DNA of 64,000 nucleotides from Homarus americanus (GCF_018991925.1 NW_024744462.1:307501-371500), one strand, 5' to 3'. Counted from the first letter of the stretch, positions 9,722-20,089 are shown. Notes: a model not told the origin generated them from the letters alone. Translations and numbers: made by a program.

Positions 9722-10764
9722 TACCTATGTTGGTAATAGGAAGTCAAAATAAAAATAATCTAAAATAATAGCAATGATAATATGAATAAATTGATTGTGG
9801 TAAAACTTCTTAATCGAATAACGTAACTCATCAATACAGGTGTTGACAGGTACATGATCGTAGTTATGATGTTAATAAGAACGAAGAAGATGTGTTGTGT
9901 AATTTTCCGAACGATATCCTGGAGGGACGGAAGTTGTCGACTGCTGTGCCATTGTAATTTCCGCGTGGAAATTATTTGTTTTGGGTTTGAAATGTCTCGC
10001 GGCAAACAATTCCGTACCATTTCATAATTCCCTCACCATTTATTGCGAGGTTAATGTTGAGAATTTATCTTATGGTTTATGTATTATATCGTGGTGTATT
10101 TTTTTTTATATAAAGGTGAGAGATTATCCTTGAAGCGACGTGATGGTGATGTACTAACTTTTACATTGAATGATAATTGTCTCGACTGGAAGACAAAATA
10201 TACAGTAAATATTTAGTGTTAAAAGCATAATCGCATAGTGTACTGGTGAGGAGACACTTGGAGAGATGTACAAATATTTTCGAACAATAAAGAGTGAAGC
10301 GGTGAGCAAATCTTAGCGAGTTAGTAGCCAGAGGGACGGGTAGGAGGAACCGTTCCAGCAGAAATCCGATAAACGCTGTGACGTCATAGGTCTGCCCAAA
10401 CATACGAACAAACTTCTTAAAAGCGCGCGAATGTCTTATGGCGGGAAACTTAAAATTACGATTTTTTTTTGTCTTTGGTTATAAAAATATTCGGAATGTA
10501 AAATTGTCATGAGAAAGATATATAATAGAACCTTGTGAGTCTTTGAAGTAGCCTGGACGAAGAGTCTTATGTGTATAATAATATTTTGTTTTATCTTATA
10601 GATCGCCAATCGTGAATTTTTAACGTTACAAAAAAATAAAATCATCATAAACAAATTTCTTCTGATATGAGTTTCCGATAAGAGAAACGACTCAGGTTAA
10701 TGTTTGGCCGCTATGATAACACGCAGGATAACGATAAACAATCAACTAACTATGTACTGTATAG

Positions 10765-10767
<3 letters not shown>
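9722..10767. other. Unassigned AT-rich sequence, about 1 kb
   Basis: The second-longest stretch without obvious tandem repeats. A palindromic CRE word, TGACGTCA, lies at 10379-10386. Minus-strand open frames of 72-86 residues show no domain, and no splice-supported exon can be proposed. Confidence 0.5.

Positions 10768-10814
<47 letters not shown>
10768..10814. repeat. (GA)n microsatellite
   Basis: About 23 repeats. Confidence 0.98.
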
Positions 10815-10817
<3 letters not shown>

Positions 10818-11035
10818 GTATGTGTATTGGTGCACAATGAAATATACAACAAAAGCGAGAAGCAATGGAAAACACAAGAATGGTTAGCGGTGAAGTGGCG
10901 CGCGCGAAAATCAAGCAGAGGTCTTGAAGTGTTGGAACCAATTGCAACGGAGGAGAAAAAAGATGGCGTGTGCAATTGCAGCGTGAAAAAAAAAGGGGTT
11001 GGGAAAGTGCAGCACGACGAGGTTAGGTCTGCAAC

Positions 11036-11040
<5 letters not shown>
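10815..11040. other. Complex island between two GA runs
   Basis: A 226-bp mixed-composition stretch with a short CG run (GCGCGCG near 10899). A 71-codon plus-strand frame (10827-11042) opens at GTG. No family is recognised and it is not called as coding. Confidence 0.4.

Positions 11041-11086
<46 letters not shown>
11041..11086. repeat. (GA)n microsatellite
   Basis: About 23 perfect repeats. Confidence 0.98.
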
Positions 11087-11088
<2 letters not shown>

Positions 11089-11325
11089 CTCAGTGATGTG
11101 TAAAGAAAAAAATGTAAATATGAGTGGCAATCGGGGAGGGAGTATGAAGGAAATGGTAGAAGACGAGGAGGGAATTGGCCTGTCACTTGATGGTGGACGA
11201 GATGGGAGGGAAGAAGGAGAAGAGGGAGAGGAACGAGAATGAAGGAGAGATGAAAGGATAAATGGATAGATGAAAGGTAGAGGAGGAAAAAGGAATGGAA
11301 GGAGAGAGAGAGAGAGAGAGAGAGA
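11087..11325. repeat. Purine-rich tract ending in (GA)12
   Basis: GGGAGG/GAAGGAG-rich sequence. A GA run closes it at 11301-11325. Confidence 0.8.
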
Positions 11326-11471
11326 CTTGAGATAAATGCAAGAGAAAATATGTATAGCTTATCTCTATTACTAATGAACCTATATAATACAACACAATAC
11401 AATAACCACTAACATAACTATATCCACCATTAACTATCTTTCAATATATATACTAGAATACACATAATATA

Positions 11472-11515
11472 CACCTAACCTAACCAAACCAAACATAACC
11501 TAACCAAACCAAACA
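11472..11515. repeat. Telomere-like CCTAACC / CCAAA repeat
   Basis: Two near-identical 20-bp units (CCTAACCAAACCAAACATAA) preceded by CCTAACC. It matches the CCTAA strand of the arthropod telomere repeat, in degenerate form. Confidence 0.8.
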
Positions 11516-12059
11516 TCATACAACAACAGTACAATTGAATTAGATGAGGTAAATGAGGATGTAAATATTATATCCGTCAGTGACATCGTGTATAGAGCAG
11601 GTGGATACTGTATGGATAAAGGAACTAACACCGTCATTACTACACGACACCACACCTAATAATGCTCTTATGGTAACGAACGATTATTGCACAATGAAGA
11701 GCCTTAAGGGTAATGGCTTATGTAAGAACTAATTATTCCCGGTAATGGAAGAGTCCATTCCCCCCCGCTACCTCCTCCTTCCACCCGCTACCTCCTACCC
11801 TCCCTTACTCCTACCCCCTTGACGGTAAATGGGTCATAGAGAAGGCCCCGGGATAATGGCCACATAGAAAACAGAGATTTGGGGGATAATGGCCCGGCCC
11901 GGAAAACCAATGGCCGGGTTAAGCAATGATAGGGATTTCTTCTTTTTCTTCTTCTTTTGCCTTTAAGTCAACTTCGTCCACGAGAGAAGAATATGAAAGG
12001 GTTAAAAGAACTCTCGCTTGTGGGAGAAATACCAGCCCGTTAGATCAAGGTAACTGTGT
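11516..12059. other. Unassigned complex sequence
   Basis: GGATAATGGCC occurs at about 11851 and again near 11884, close to CCGGCCCGG. A C-rich stretch lies at 11760-11820. No gene is recognised. Confidence 0.45.
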
Positions 12060-12126
12060 GGAGAGAGAGAGAGAGAGAGAGAGAGGACCTTTGTTTACGT
12101 GTGTGTAAACTTAAAGAATAGTGGTG

Positions 12127-12187
<61 letters not shown>

Positions 12188-12188
12188 C
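12060..12188. repeat. (GA)13 and (TC)28 in inverted arrangement
   Basis: A GA run at 12060-12086 and a TC run at 12128-12188 are complementary across a 41-bp spacer, so they could fold back on each other. Confidence 0.95.
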
Positions 12189-12280
12189 AGATAATCTTGG
12201 CCATGAGCGACGGCCGCATCGGAACTCGTGGGAGGGTGAAGCCAGGGAACCTCTGGTCAGGAACAGGAAACTAAACGCTC

Positions 12281-12284
<4 letters not shown>

Positions 12285-12316
<32 letters not shown>

Positions 12317-12324
12317 TGTGTGTG
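12285..12324. repeat. (GT)n microsatellite
   Basis: About 19 repeats, then looser GTTTGTGTG steps to about 12362. Confidence 0.95.
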
Positions 12325-12404
12325 CATTTAAGTCTGTTTGTGTGTGTTTATGTCCGTTTGAAAGAGAGTTGACACACAGCTTAATCAACCATATTTTCCC
12401 TAGT

Positions 12405-12595
12405 ATCTGTCAGCCATTTAGCCCTGCAGCTTAAGCTAGTCAGCCATTGTATTCAGTCGGTCAGTCAGCCAGTCAGCAGCTAACCAGCCAGTCATCCACC
12501 TAGACAGCAGACGGTCAGCTAGGCAACCACCCAGACGACAACTAACTAACCAACCACCCAGACGTCAGCCAGGCAGTCAATCAGTGAGAGTCAGC
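12405..12595. repeat. Degenerate CAGCCAGT repeat
   Basis: CAGT/CAGC/CAACC tetramer steps over about 190 bp, imperfect throughout. Confidence 0.75.
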
Positions 12596-12688
12596 AGGTG
12601 GGTGAGTCATAGGAGCTTCTTAGTAAGGCTTCCTGGAGGAGGCGGCGTCTGGGGGGTGATTACGATCTTGTCGAGACGTTCACCTCTC

Positions 12689-12825
12689 CTCTCCCTGAGT
12701 CTGACCTCTCCCTGAGCCTGTCTTCTCCCTGAACCTGTCCTCCTCCTGAGTCTGTCGTCGCCCTGATCATGTCCTTGCCCTGAGCTTGTCCTCGCCCTGA
12801 TTCTCTCCTCCCCTGATCCCTCCAA
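12689..12825. repeat. 17-bp minisatellite (CTCTCCCTGAGCCTGTC)
   Basis: Eight head-to-tail copies with constant 17-bp length and scattered substitutions. The unit is not a codon multiple. Confidence 0.92.
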
Positions 12826-13145
12826 GATTGTCCTGACGTAACAACAAGACACTTTAGGTGCTGCAGGTGCTATCCTCGCTGTACTGTTTGTATATGTGCT
12901 GTCGTTACTGCCGCTGTGGCTTAATACTGTTGATATATATGGCTGTTGCTGTAATTGCTGCTCTCTCTCTCTAGGTTAGTGCTGATGCTACTTGATATTC
13001 TCTCTGCTGTTGTTAGTGCTAGTGGTGCTTGCTTGCTTTCTGTCTCTTTATTTCGCTTTTCTTTTTATCTTTCTTTTTATTTTTCACTTTCTTTCTTTTC
13101 TTTTCTCCTTCTTTTCTTTCTCCTCCCATCCTCTCTCTCTCCAGT
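12826..13145. other. Unassigned, then pyrimidine-rich
   Basis: To about 13030 it is complex with GCTGTTGCTG words. From 13031 to 13145 it is TTTC/TCCC-rich. Plus-strand frames here run on into the next repeat. Confidence 0.5.
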
Positions 13146-13245
13146 ACCACCACTGCCAGAGACCAGTGTCACTGGCCCCCCTGTTCCGGGTTTTCATCCA
13201 TGATTGCACCTGTCCAGAGACTTACGCCAGCCACTCTCCTAGCAT

Positions 13246-13631
13246 CCCATCTCTCCCAGCACCCTACCTCCCAACACCCTATATCTCCCAGCACCCAGCA
13301 CCCTTCTCCCATCCCTCTCCCAGCACCCTATCTCCCAGCACCCTATCTCTCCCAGTGCCTCCTATCTCTCCCAGTGCCCTCCTCTCCAGTGCCCCATCTC
13401 TCCCAGCACCCTATCTCCCAGCACCCTATCTCCCAGCACCCTCTCCCAGCACCCTATCTCCCACACCCTCTCCTCCAGCACCCTGTCTCCAGCACCCTGT
13501 CTCTCCCAGCACCCTATCTCTCCCAGCACCCCTATCTCCCAGCACCCTATCTCTCCCAGCACCCTATCTCTCCCAGTCCCCTATCTCTCCCAGCACCCTA
13601 TCTCTCCCAGCACCCTATCTCTCCCAGCGAC
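13246..13631. repeat. 17-bp minisatellite (TATCTCTCCCAGCACCC)
   Basis: About 23 copies of a 17-bp unit, with 15-bp variants missing one CT step. Two long plus-strand frames (to 223 codons) are Ser/Pro/Leu translations of the array and are not called. Confidence 0.95.
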
Positions 13632-13710
13632 GTTTTCCAATATACTGTATATACCAGATGTAATATGTGAGAGATAGGAACAAATAAATAACAGGTGTAG
13701 CAACAATAGA

Positions 13711-13711
<1 letters not shown>

Positions 13712-13769
<58 letters not shown>
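13712..13769. repeat. (GA)n microsatellite
   Basis: About 29 repeats. Confidence 0.98.
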
Positions 13770-13772
<3 letters not shown>

Positions 13773-14246
13773 TAGGAACTAATCAGATAACAGAAGCGGT
13801 GTTAGACAGACAGACAGATATTTATTACAATCGTCATACAACTTTACATTGATTCAACATGTATATAGACAGTACAGGTATACATACAATAATACATAGA
13901 CGGTACTGTGGGTATTACGAGCAATTGAGGCAACAGCTCTGTACAGGAAGCAGCAGCAGCAGCCAGCAGTAGTAATAGAGGCAGTGGTAATAGAGGCAGT
14001 AGTAAGACATTAATAAACGTGAGAGTCAATACCGTTGCCTCTTTATCACCTGTTGAGATAATTAAGCCACAGGTGTAGGGGGAGGGGGGTGAGAGGAGTT
14101 GAGGTAATATAGTAGACAGCATTGTGAGAGAAGTGAGAGAAAAGGTAAAACAGCAACAGCATTTAACAGCAGTGGAAACAGCAATACGAGGGCCGCTATC
14201 ACCTCCCAACTGCAGGGACAATAAAGGGAAAGTTAACCCGAGGTAC

Positions 14247-14250
<4 letters not shown>
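13770..14250. other. Unassigned, with CAGA and CAG/TAG steps
   Basis: A short CAGA run lies at 13806-13818. GCAGCAGCAGCAG with GAGGCAGTRGTAA steps lies at 13950-14006. The 134-codon minus-strand frame is Leu/Ala-rich with no recognised domain and spans these repeats. Confidence 0.45.
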
Positions 14251-14329
<79 letters not shown>

Positions 14330-14349
14330 TGTGTGTGTGTGTGTGTGTT
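14251..14349. repeat. Compound (GA)38-(GT)10 microsatellite
   Basis: The GA run at 14251-14326 passes through AATTT into a GT run at 14330-14349. Confidence 0.97.
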
Positions 14350-14387
14350 CTGGTGTGTCACTAGGTTAAGTAAAGCGGATGAGTGAT

Positions 14388-14424
14388 TGAGAGAGAGAGA
14401 GAGAGAAAGAAAGAGAGAGAGAGA
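14388..14424. repeat. (GA)n microsatellite
   Basis: About 17 repeats with two AAAG slips. Confidence 0.95.
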
Positions 14425-14436
14425 CCAGAACATACC

Positions 14437-14480
14437 TGCCCCCCCCACCTACCCCCCTACCTACCCCCCTACCTCTCCTC
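14437..14480. repeat. CCTACCCCCCTA repeat
   Basis: Three copies of a 12-bp C-rich unit. The opposite strand is G-rich. Confidence 0.85.
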
Positions 14481-14849
14481 CTGTACCTATCCTTCGTTGT
14501 CCACAGGAGGATGGAGTGGGTCAGAGGACATCCTTGTGTTGATCACTTAATAAATTCTTTACAAGAGCCAATTAGCTTGTGTGTCCCAAACGTTGTGTGT
14601 CCATTGTCTGGGGCCGACCGTTTCTGTTTTTCTTGGTCAATACAGGTTAATTGGGTGGCCTTCATTGTCGGTTTCAGTATTTGGGGATAGGTGAGTGAAG
14701 GGGTGGTCATTGGTGGTGGTTGGTAAAAGAAAGAAGTGGTGGAAGGGGGATGGAGTTGGGAGGGGATGAAGAGGTGGTAGTGGTTGTGATTGGTGGAGAG
14801 GAAAGGGTAATGGAGCAACAACGTCTGTCACATTTGTTACCTGGTTCTG

Positions 14850-14850
<1 letters not shown>
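14481..14850. other. Unassigned sequence, G-rich on the right
   Basis: Between 14690 and 14815 the plus strand is GGTGGT/GGAGG-rich with no regular unit. No gene is visible. Confidence 0.45.

Positions 14851-14885
<35 letters not shown>
14851..14885. repeat. (CA)n microsatellite
   Basis: About 17 repeats. Confidence 0.97.
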
Positions 14886-14887
<2 letters not shown>

Positions 14888-15220
14888 TCTGCTGTTATAC
14901 ACATACGTCACCTGATGCTGTTATGGTTTGTAGCGTCTGCAGTAATTCCTGTCCCTACCTATCGCAGCAGCTGTCAGTATTGGGGGGCAGCTGTTGTTGC
15001 ATTTGCATTTTATTGTTGTTCAGGCTGCTGCTGGTGCTCCTCCGCTGACTTGGGTTGATGTAGCAGCAGCAACAGCAGCAGGTATGACCCGTGCTTTCAC
15101 TACTGCTCTTGAAGTGGATGCGGTGGATAATTACTGCTTTCTTTGCTTTCATAACTGCTCTTGGGGAGGAAAACCATCTATAACCTATAGTAATATTGTG
15201 GAAATATACAGAAACTTTAA
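14886..15220. other. Unassigned sequence with GCTGTT and AGCAGCAAC steps
   Basis: CTG/CAG-type words recur, most clearly at 15061-15081. Frames in both directions are Ala- or Cys-rich. No domain is visible. Confidence 0.45.
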
Positions 15221-15355
15221 AGAATGTGGGAGAATGTGGTAGATGGCGTAAGAATGTAGTATAGAACGTGCTTGAATGTGATAAAGAAACACATAAGAAT
15301 ATGGTAGAAGGTCTAATAATGTAATAGGATGTCTTAGAATGTGGTAGGAACGTTT
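15221..15355. repeat. Degenerate AGAATGTGGTAGAA repeat
   Basis: About six loose copies spaced 15-30 bp apart. Confidence 0.65.
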
Positions 15356-15784
15356 CAAGAAGGCGAGGAAGAGAAGGTATAAGGAAGGAGAGTTAGAAGC
15401 TAAGACTCGTACGTACAAACCAGTTCACGTCAGTAGTGTTGTGGGCTGACTTTAAAAATGCATGGTTCCTGAGGCCACCTGAGGGAGGCCAGGCTGATAT
15501 TGGCTGCTTAGGTGGGGGTTGTGGGGGGCTCGTGAACCAAATGGGGAAGGGGGGGTAATGGTTGTTTAAAAGACTCATAACCAAAGGGGGTAATGGTATC
15601 GTAGACTGGTGACTTCACTGACTGGTATTAACTGTATGATTAGTTGGTTGGTGTTACTTGGTAGAATTGACTGGCTAGGCTAAACACGGCTTAAGTTAAT
15701 ACTATACCTGTGACCTTGATTTAATATTAACCAAATAAACAGAATTATATATATTTTTTATACTTTTTTTTGGGGGGGGGGCGG
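15356..15784. other. Unassigned complex sequence
   Basis: A G-rich patch lies at 15510-15555 and a T run then G run at about 15763-15780. No gene is recognised. Confidence 0.45.
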
Positions 15785-15912
15785 AATTAGGTCACGTGTC
15801 ACATTACTCTGTGTGGCAAAATAAGGTCAAGAGATCACAAGGTATGGTAGAATGAGATCAGAGTTCACACAGTGTGGTAGAATGAGGTCAGGGGTCACAT
15901 TACATGCTGTGC
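15785..15912. repeat. About 30-bp minisatellite with direct-repeat AGGTCA-like half-sites
   Basis: Four units begin at 15789, 15824, 15855 and 15885. Each contains two hexamers related to AGGTCA. They are separated by 1 bp in units one, three and four and by 2 bp in unit two. The clearest pair is AGGTCA-G-GGGTCA at 15885-15897. The first unit also contains CACGTG. By sequence these are DR1-type nuclear receptor sites. Binding is unproven. Confidence 0.8.
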
Positions 15913-16229
15913 GTGTGTGGGGGTGTATTACTAAGGCAGCATATAGCCTCTGCTTGTGGTAAGTTTAGACCAATAATGAGCCAAGTTGGGGCGCGACTTC
16001 TGCCTTGTTTACCAACTTATTTGTTTTGGGTGTTGGAAGTAATGTTTGCTATGAACAGGTGGAGAGGTGATTCTTGTGTGTGTGTGTGTGTGTGTGACAG
16101 AGGGAGAGTTTTGTAATTATAATAATAATAATAATAAGACCACTGACTCCCCGCTGTAGGATAACGTGTGTAATAGTAATTATCCTTTTTTTTTATTTGG
16201 CCCGTTGTGCATGCTTATGTCTTTGTTTA
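15913..16229. other. Unassigned, with a (GT)11 run
   Basis: GT repeats lie at 16075-16096 and a short AAT run at 16121-16138. Nothing else is visible. Confidence 0.5.
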
Positions 16230-16232
16230 GTT

Positions 16233-16264
<32 letters not shown>

Positions 16265-16299
16265 TTTCTTTCTTTTTTTTTCTTTCTTTCTTTCTTTCT
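16230..16299. repeat. (TTTC)n microsatellite
   Basis: About 16 repeats with T-run slips. Confidence 0.97.
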
Positions 16300-16785
16300 C
16301 ATTTACATTCCACTTCCGACCTCAGCCAACACGACAGCGTCCTTCACCGGGCGCCCTGCACACTGTGACTATGAATATGCATACCACTGAGATGAGAGAG
16401 AGAGAGAGACTACATTATATTAAATAGTATAAATAGACAATAGATAAAAGGATACATTAATAGGTAATATATCAGGTCTCACTGGGCAGGTAAAGTGAAA
16501 AGATTAAAAAAAGATACAAATATTTTAGTCACCATTTTCATCTCCAGTAAAAGTTAATAGGAGAATTTTTCTACAGTTTGACGCCGTAACGTTAAAAGCT
16601 CGCGCCCTTGCATAGGTACACACACACACACATACACACACACGCAAAGGTATACATATGTGCGTCAGTGGCACGTATACAGTCTTGTGGAGTTAAGTGA
16701 CGCACGCACATGCATATATACACACGCAAAGGTGGATGCATTATTTTACTTACAAACATTGTTCGTACTCACGCTAGCTTTTTAG
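16300..16785. other. Unassigned sequence
   Basis: Contains (GA)8 near 16393-16410 and imperfect CA repeats at 16617-16645. AT-rich otherwise. Confidence 0.45.
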
Positions 16786-16805
16786 ACACACGCACACACA
16801 CACAC

Positions 16806-16860
<55 letters not shown>

Positions 16861-16861
16861 A
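16786..16861. repeat. (CA)n microsatellite
   Basis: About 37 repeats with three G interruptions. Confidence 0.97.
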
Positions 16862-16917
16862 CAGAGACGCCGTGCAAGATCAATGGGTGTTGTACACAAG
16901 GGGCAAGTGATGTATTA

Positions 16918-17075
16918 TGGGTGGTCACGGCGGAGGTGAGGGAGGGTCGTGATGCGGTGTGAATGGCGGTGGGTGGCAGGAGGTAGTGTGAGTGGGGTCA
17001 TGTGGGTGGCAGCGGGTGGTGCGATGGTGGTAGGTGGTATGGGTGGCAGCAGGTGGTGTGGGTGGCGGCAGGTGT
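16918..17075. repeat. GGTGGCAGCAGGTGGT degenerate minisatellite
   Basis: G/T-rich units of about 16-24 bp. The last two copies (GTGGGTGGCRGCAGGTG) are the most alike. Confidence 0.8.
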
Positions 17076-17113
17076 CTTAAGCAGCAATATTCACATGATG
17101 TACTTCCTACTTA

Positions 17114-17116
<3 letters not shown>

Positions 17117-17158
<42 letters not shown>
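17117..17158. repeat. (TC)n microsatellite
   Basis: About 21 repeats. Confidence 0.97.
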
Positions 17159-17161
<3 letters not shown>

Positions 17162-17173
17162 AACACACCCTTT

Positions 17174-17221
17174 AACACACACAGACACACACACACAGAC
17201 ACACACACACACACACACACA
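17174..17221. repeat. (CA)n microsatellite with G interruptions
   Basis: About 23 repeats, two of them CAGA steps. Confidence 0.95.
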
Positions 17222-17348
17222 GATAGGGTAGTACAGTATAGTCGTGTAGCAGTAGATTGAAACATCAACACTGTCTGTTTCACTGATTCAAACCTCACAT
17301 TGAAATATGTATTGCTCTTAATCCTCACGTGATAAAATGGTGGGCTAG

Positions 17349-17408
<60 letters not shown>
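17349..17408. repeat. (TC)n microsatellite
   Basis: About 30 repeats. Confidence 0.98.
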
Positions 17409-17410
<2 letters not shown>

Positions 17411-17841
17411 ATTTCGAAGTTACACAAAACATCACATAAACCCGGAAATAATTAAACAACATTGTTTAGAGAAAATAAGCTCGCTAATTCGATAACCCGG
17501 AATTAATTAAGGCTGGGAATTAATTATTAACATTATTAAGACATCTGTTAACTCATAATACCCAGTTATTAGTTAGAAATACTCGTAAGATTTATTTAGA
17601 AATCAGAAAGAAATATAATTACTTTATTAAATAGATTAAGATAATAACAGCAGAGACAATGGCTTTAGCTGATTACATAATTGACTGTATTAATTAGCCT
17701 CCTAACTTTAATTGCCTCTGAGGTGTAGTTAAGCGATAGTTAAAGGTTACTACTGCATGGTTTAGTCATTAGGGTCTTAAAAGTTTAGCATTTAGGATTG
17801 GCAAGAGACGGCAATTAGTAGTTGGATTGTAGAGTCGTTTG
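17409..17841. other. Unassigned AT-rich sequence
   Basis: AATTAATT-rich words, such as GGAATTAATTA at about 17499 and 17517. No gene is visible. Confidence 0.5.
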
Positions 17842-18353
17842 ATTGGTTGTTTGTGTGGATTGGATCAACTATACCCGATTGGGTTCTTTAAGTGATTGGC
17901 ATTTGAAATTTAAGGAATGGATTTGAAAAGGAAACGGTGATTGGTTCAGTAAGAGTAGTTAACCATTTGTTTGACGACGAGGTTGTTGGGTGATTGGATT
18001 GTTAAGGTCAGCTATTATGTCATTATGCTGTGAAGTTTATAAGCCAATGAGATTTAAGATCGTGTCAAAGTCGTGGACGATTGACTGCTTGAATACAGTA
18101 GTTACATCAAAAGCTCTCGTAATTGACTAATTGAATTTGACAGTTGTGGCAGAAATTACCATGATTGGCTGATTGAATTTGACAGTTGCGTCAAAACTAC
18201 TCTGATTGGTTAATTGAATTTAACGGTTGCGTCAGAAACTATTCACATTGGCTGATTGAATTTAATATTTACACCAAAAAACCTGCTCTGATTGGTCGAT
18301 TGAGTTCGGTAGTTCATAAGATGCAGTTTTGAAAATAGCGATTGGTGATTGGT
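17842..18353. repeat. ATTGG (inverted CCAAT) array with a 42-bp period in its right half
   Basis: ATTGG occurs at 17842, 17859, 17878, 17895, 17940, 17993, 18164, 18205, 18247, 18291, 18341 and 18348. Degenerate ATTGA copies lie at 18080 and 18122, and one CCAAT in the other orientation lies at 18043. From 18080 the spacing is 42, 42, 41, 42 and 44 bp. The unit there contains CTGATTGAATTTGACAGTTG. It reads as a diverged minisatellite whose best-conserved word is the CCAAT-box core on the minus strand. Confidence 0.85.
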
Positions 18354-18567
18354 CGGTTTAATCCAACATTTAGTAAGCTGGAGTTTTAAACCGTTAGGAA
18401 TTATGAATGTAAGACGCCATTGATTATCGGGAATTAGGAATTATTGGGAACAGATACTAATGGGAATGAACAGCCTTGTGATTACCGCTATTTGGAATTT
18501 ATAAAATGTTCGGGAATTGTGGTTTTTTGTGAGTTGTTTAGTTATATATTTTGTAATTGCTTCTATT
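18354..18567. other. Unassigned AT-rich sequence
   Basis: GGAATTATTGGGAA-like words continue, but without a period. Confidence 0.4.
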
Positions 18568-18662
18568 TTATTATTATTATTATTGTTGTTGTTTTGGTTG
18601 TTGTTGTTGTTGTTGTTGTTGGTGGTGGTAGTGGTGGTGGTGGTAGTGGTTGCTGTTGTTAT
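18568..18662. repeat. Compound (TTA)n-(GTT)n-(GGT)n microsatellite
   Basis: TTA steps change to GTT and then to GGTGGTAGT, as expected for trinucleotide repeats diverging by point changes. Confidence 0.95.
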
Positions 18663-18857
18663 AAACTAGCTGTAGCCAATAAATATATATATATACACAC
18701 GTGGTCTGGAAAGCAATTATATTTTATCAATACAACAATTACAATGGCAGGACAGTGCTATCCCTGTGTAATAGAAATTTGTCAGTTTTATTGTACAAAC
18801 TGTCTTTGTAAACTGAAACTCAATGACATGATACCGACACGCAAACAACTACATAAC

Positions 18858-18859
<2 letters not shown>
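18663..18859. other. Unassigned sequence
   Basis: An AT run with ATATATATATAT lies at 18684-18695. The 154-codon frame crossing this region is built from the flanking microsatellites. Confidence 0.45.

Positions 18860-18901
<42 letters not shown>
18860..18901. repeat. (CA)n microsatellite
   Basis: About 21 repeats. Confidence 0.97.
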
Positions 18902-18903
<2 letters not shown>

Positions 18904-19044
18904 CGTAATTCAACACAGAAACACGTAGTAGAGAATAAAGTCTTTCATTGAGGGGAAATTAAAGTTTATTTTGTAAAAAGCTAGGGATGCTTAGGAGAGA
19001 GCAATGGGCATGAATAATGAATGTTGATTGATCAGACGATTGTG

Positions 19045-19490
19045 AGGTTGTGTGTATATGTGCGTATTTGAGTGAGTGTGTGTGTGTGTGTGCGTGTATA
19101 TGTGTGTATGCATCTACGTGTGTGTGTGTATGTGTATGCTCGTAAGAGTGTGTATACGTGTGTGTTATTTCAAGTCCGTGTGTAAGTGTGAGATATTTTA
19201 GGAGAAAGTGTGACAGTTTGAGAGCTTGTGAGAGACAGTGTGTTACAGAGAGAGAGAAATTTTGAGAGTGGGTCAGTGTAAGAGCGAGACGGCTTATGAG
19301 TTTGTGAGACAGTGTGTGTGAGAATTTGAGACGGTGCGAAAGCTGTTAAGATAAGATGAGAGATAATGAGACACTGCGAAAGCTTGTGAGACAGGAGCGA
19401 GAGTTGTGAGAGTGTGTGTGAGAAGTTTTGAGACAGTGAGAGAGAGAACTTATGAGTTAATGTGAGAACTTTTTAATATACGACTGAGAG
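19045..19490. repeat. GT-rich then GTGAGACAGTGTGAGA degenerate repeat
   Basis: To 19165 there are imperfect GTGTGTAT steps. From 19170 to 19490 there are loose copies of TTGTGAGACAGTGTGTGAGA at 25-60 bp spacing. Purine plus T. Confidence 0.75.
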
Positions 19491-19494
19491 ATAG

Positions 19495-19980
19495 GTAAGG
19501 AAGGAAGGGAGGAAGGAAAAGTGGGCGGGAGAGGAAGAGACAGAAGGATGGAATGGTAGAAGGGTAGGAGAATGAAAGGGAGAAGGAAAATAGGAATTAG
19601 TGAGAGAAAGTTACAAGGAAGGAGTGAGGGAGAGTAGGGGAGAGGGATAAGGAAGGAGTGAGGAAGACGGATAGGGAAGGAGGAAGTGAGGAAGAGGGAG
19701 AAGGAAGGAGTGGGGTAGAGGGAGAGACAGAAGGAAAGAGTGAGGAAGAGGGAGAAAAAATGAGGGAGAGGGAGAAGGAATGGGGGAGATGGAAGGAGTG
19801 AGGAAGAGGGATAGGGAAGGAGGAAGTGAGGAAGAGGAAGAAGAAGGGAGTGGGGTAGAGGGAGATGGAGAAGGAAAGAGTGAGGAAGAGGGAGAAAAAA
19901 TGAGGGAGAGGGAGAAGGAATGGGGGAGAAGGAAGGAGTGAGGAAGAGGGAGAAGGAAGTAGTGAGGGAGAGTTGGGGGG
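19495..19980. repeat. Polypurine minisatellite with a 140-bp higher-order repeat
   Basis: Basic GGAAGGAGTGAGGAAGAGGG units of about 20-30 bp. A 140-bp block at 19653-19792 is repeated at 19793-19932 with about eight differences by eye, and a third copy starts at 19933. Long minus-strand Ser/Pro/Leu frames (to 212 codons) arise from it and are not genes. Confidence 0.92.
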
Positions 19981-20054
19981 TGTGGAGAAGAAGGGTGAGC
20001 CCGTGTAAGCGGACGGAGGGTAAATCAATACCAGTTCCTCCTCGCGCCTCCTGT

Positions 20055-20058
<4 letters not shown>

Positions 20059-20089
<31 letters not shown>

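Noticed and set aside
12992..13670. Two overlapping plus-strand frames of 213 and 223 codons
   Set aside because: They translate a 17-bp minisatellite in different frames, so a coding origin is not credible.
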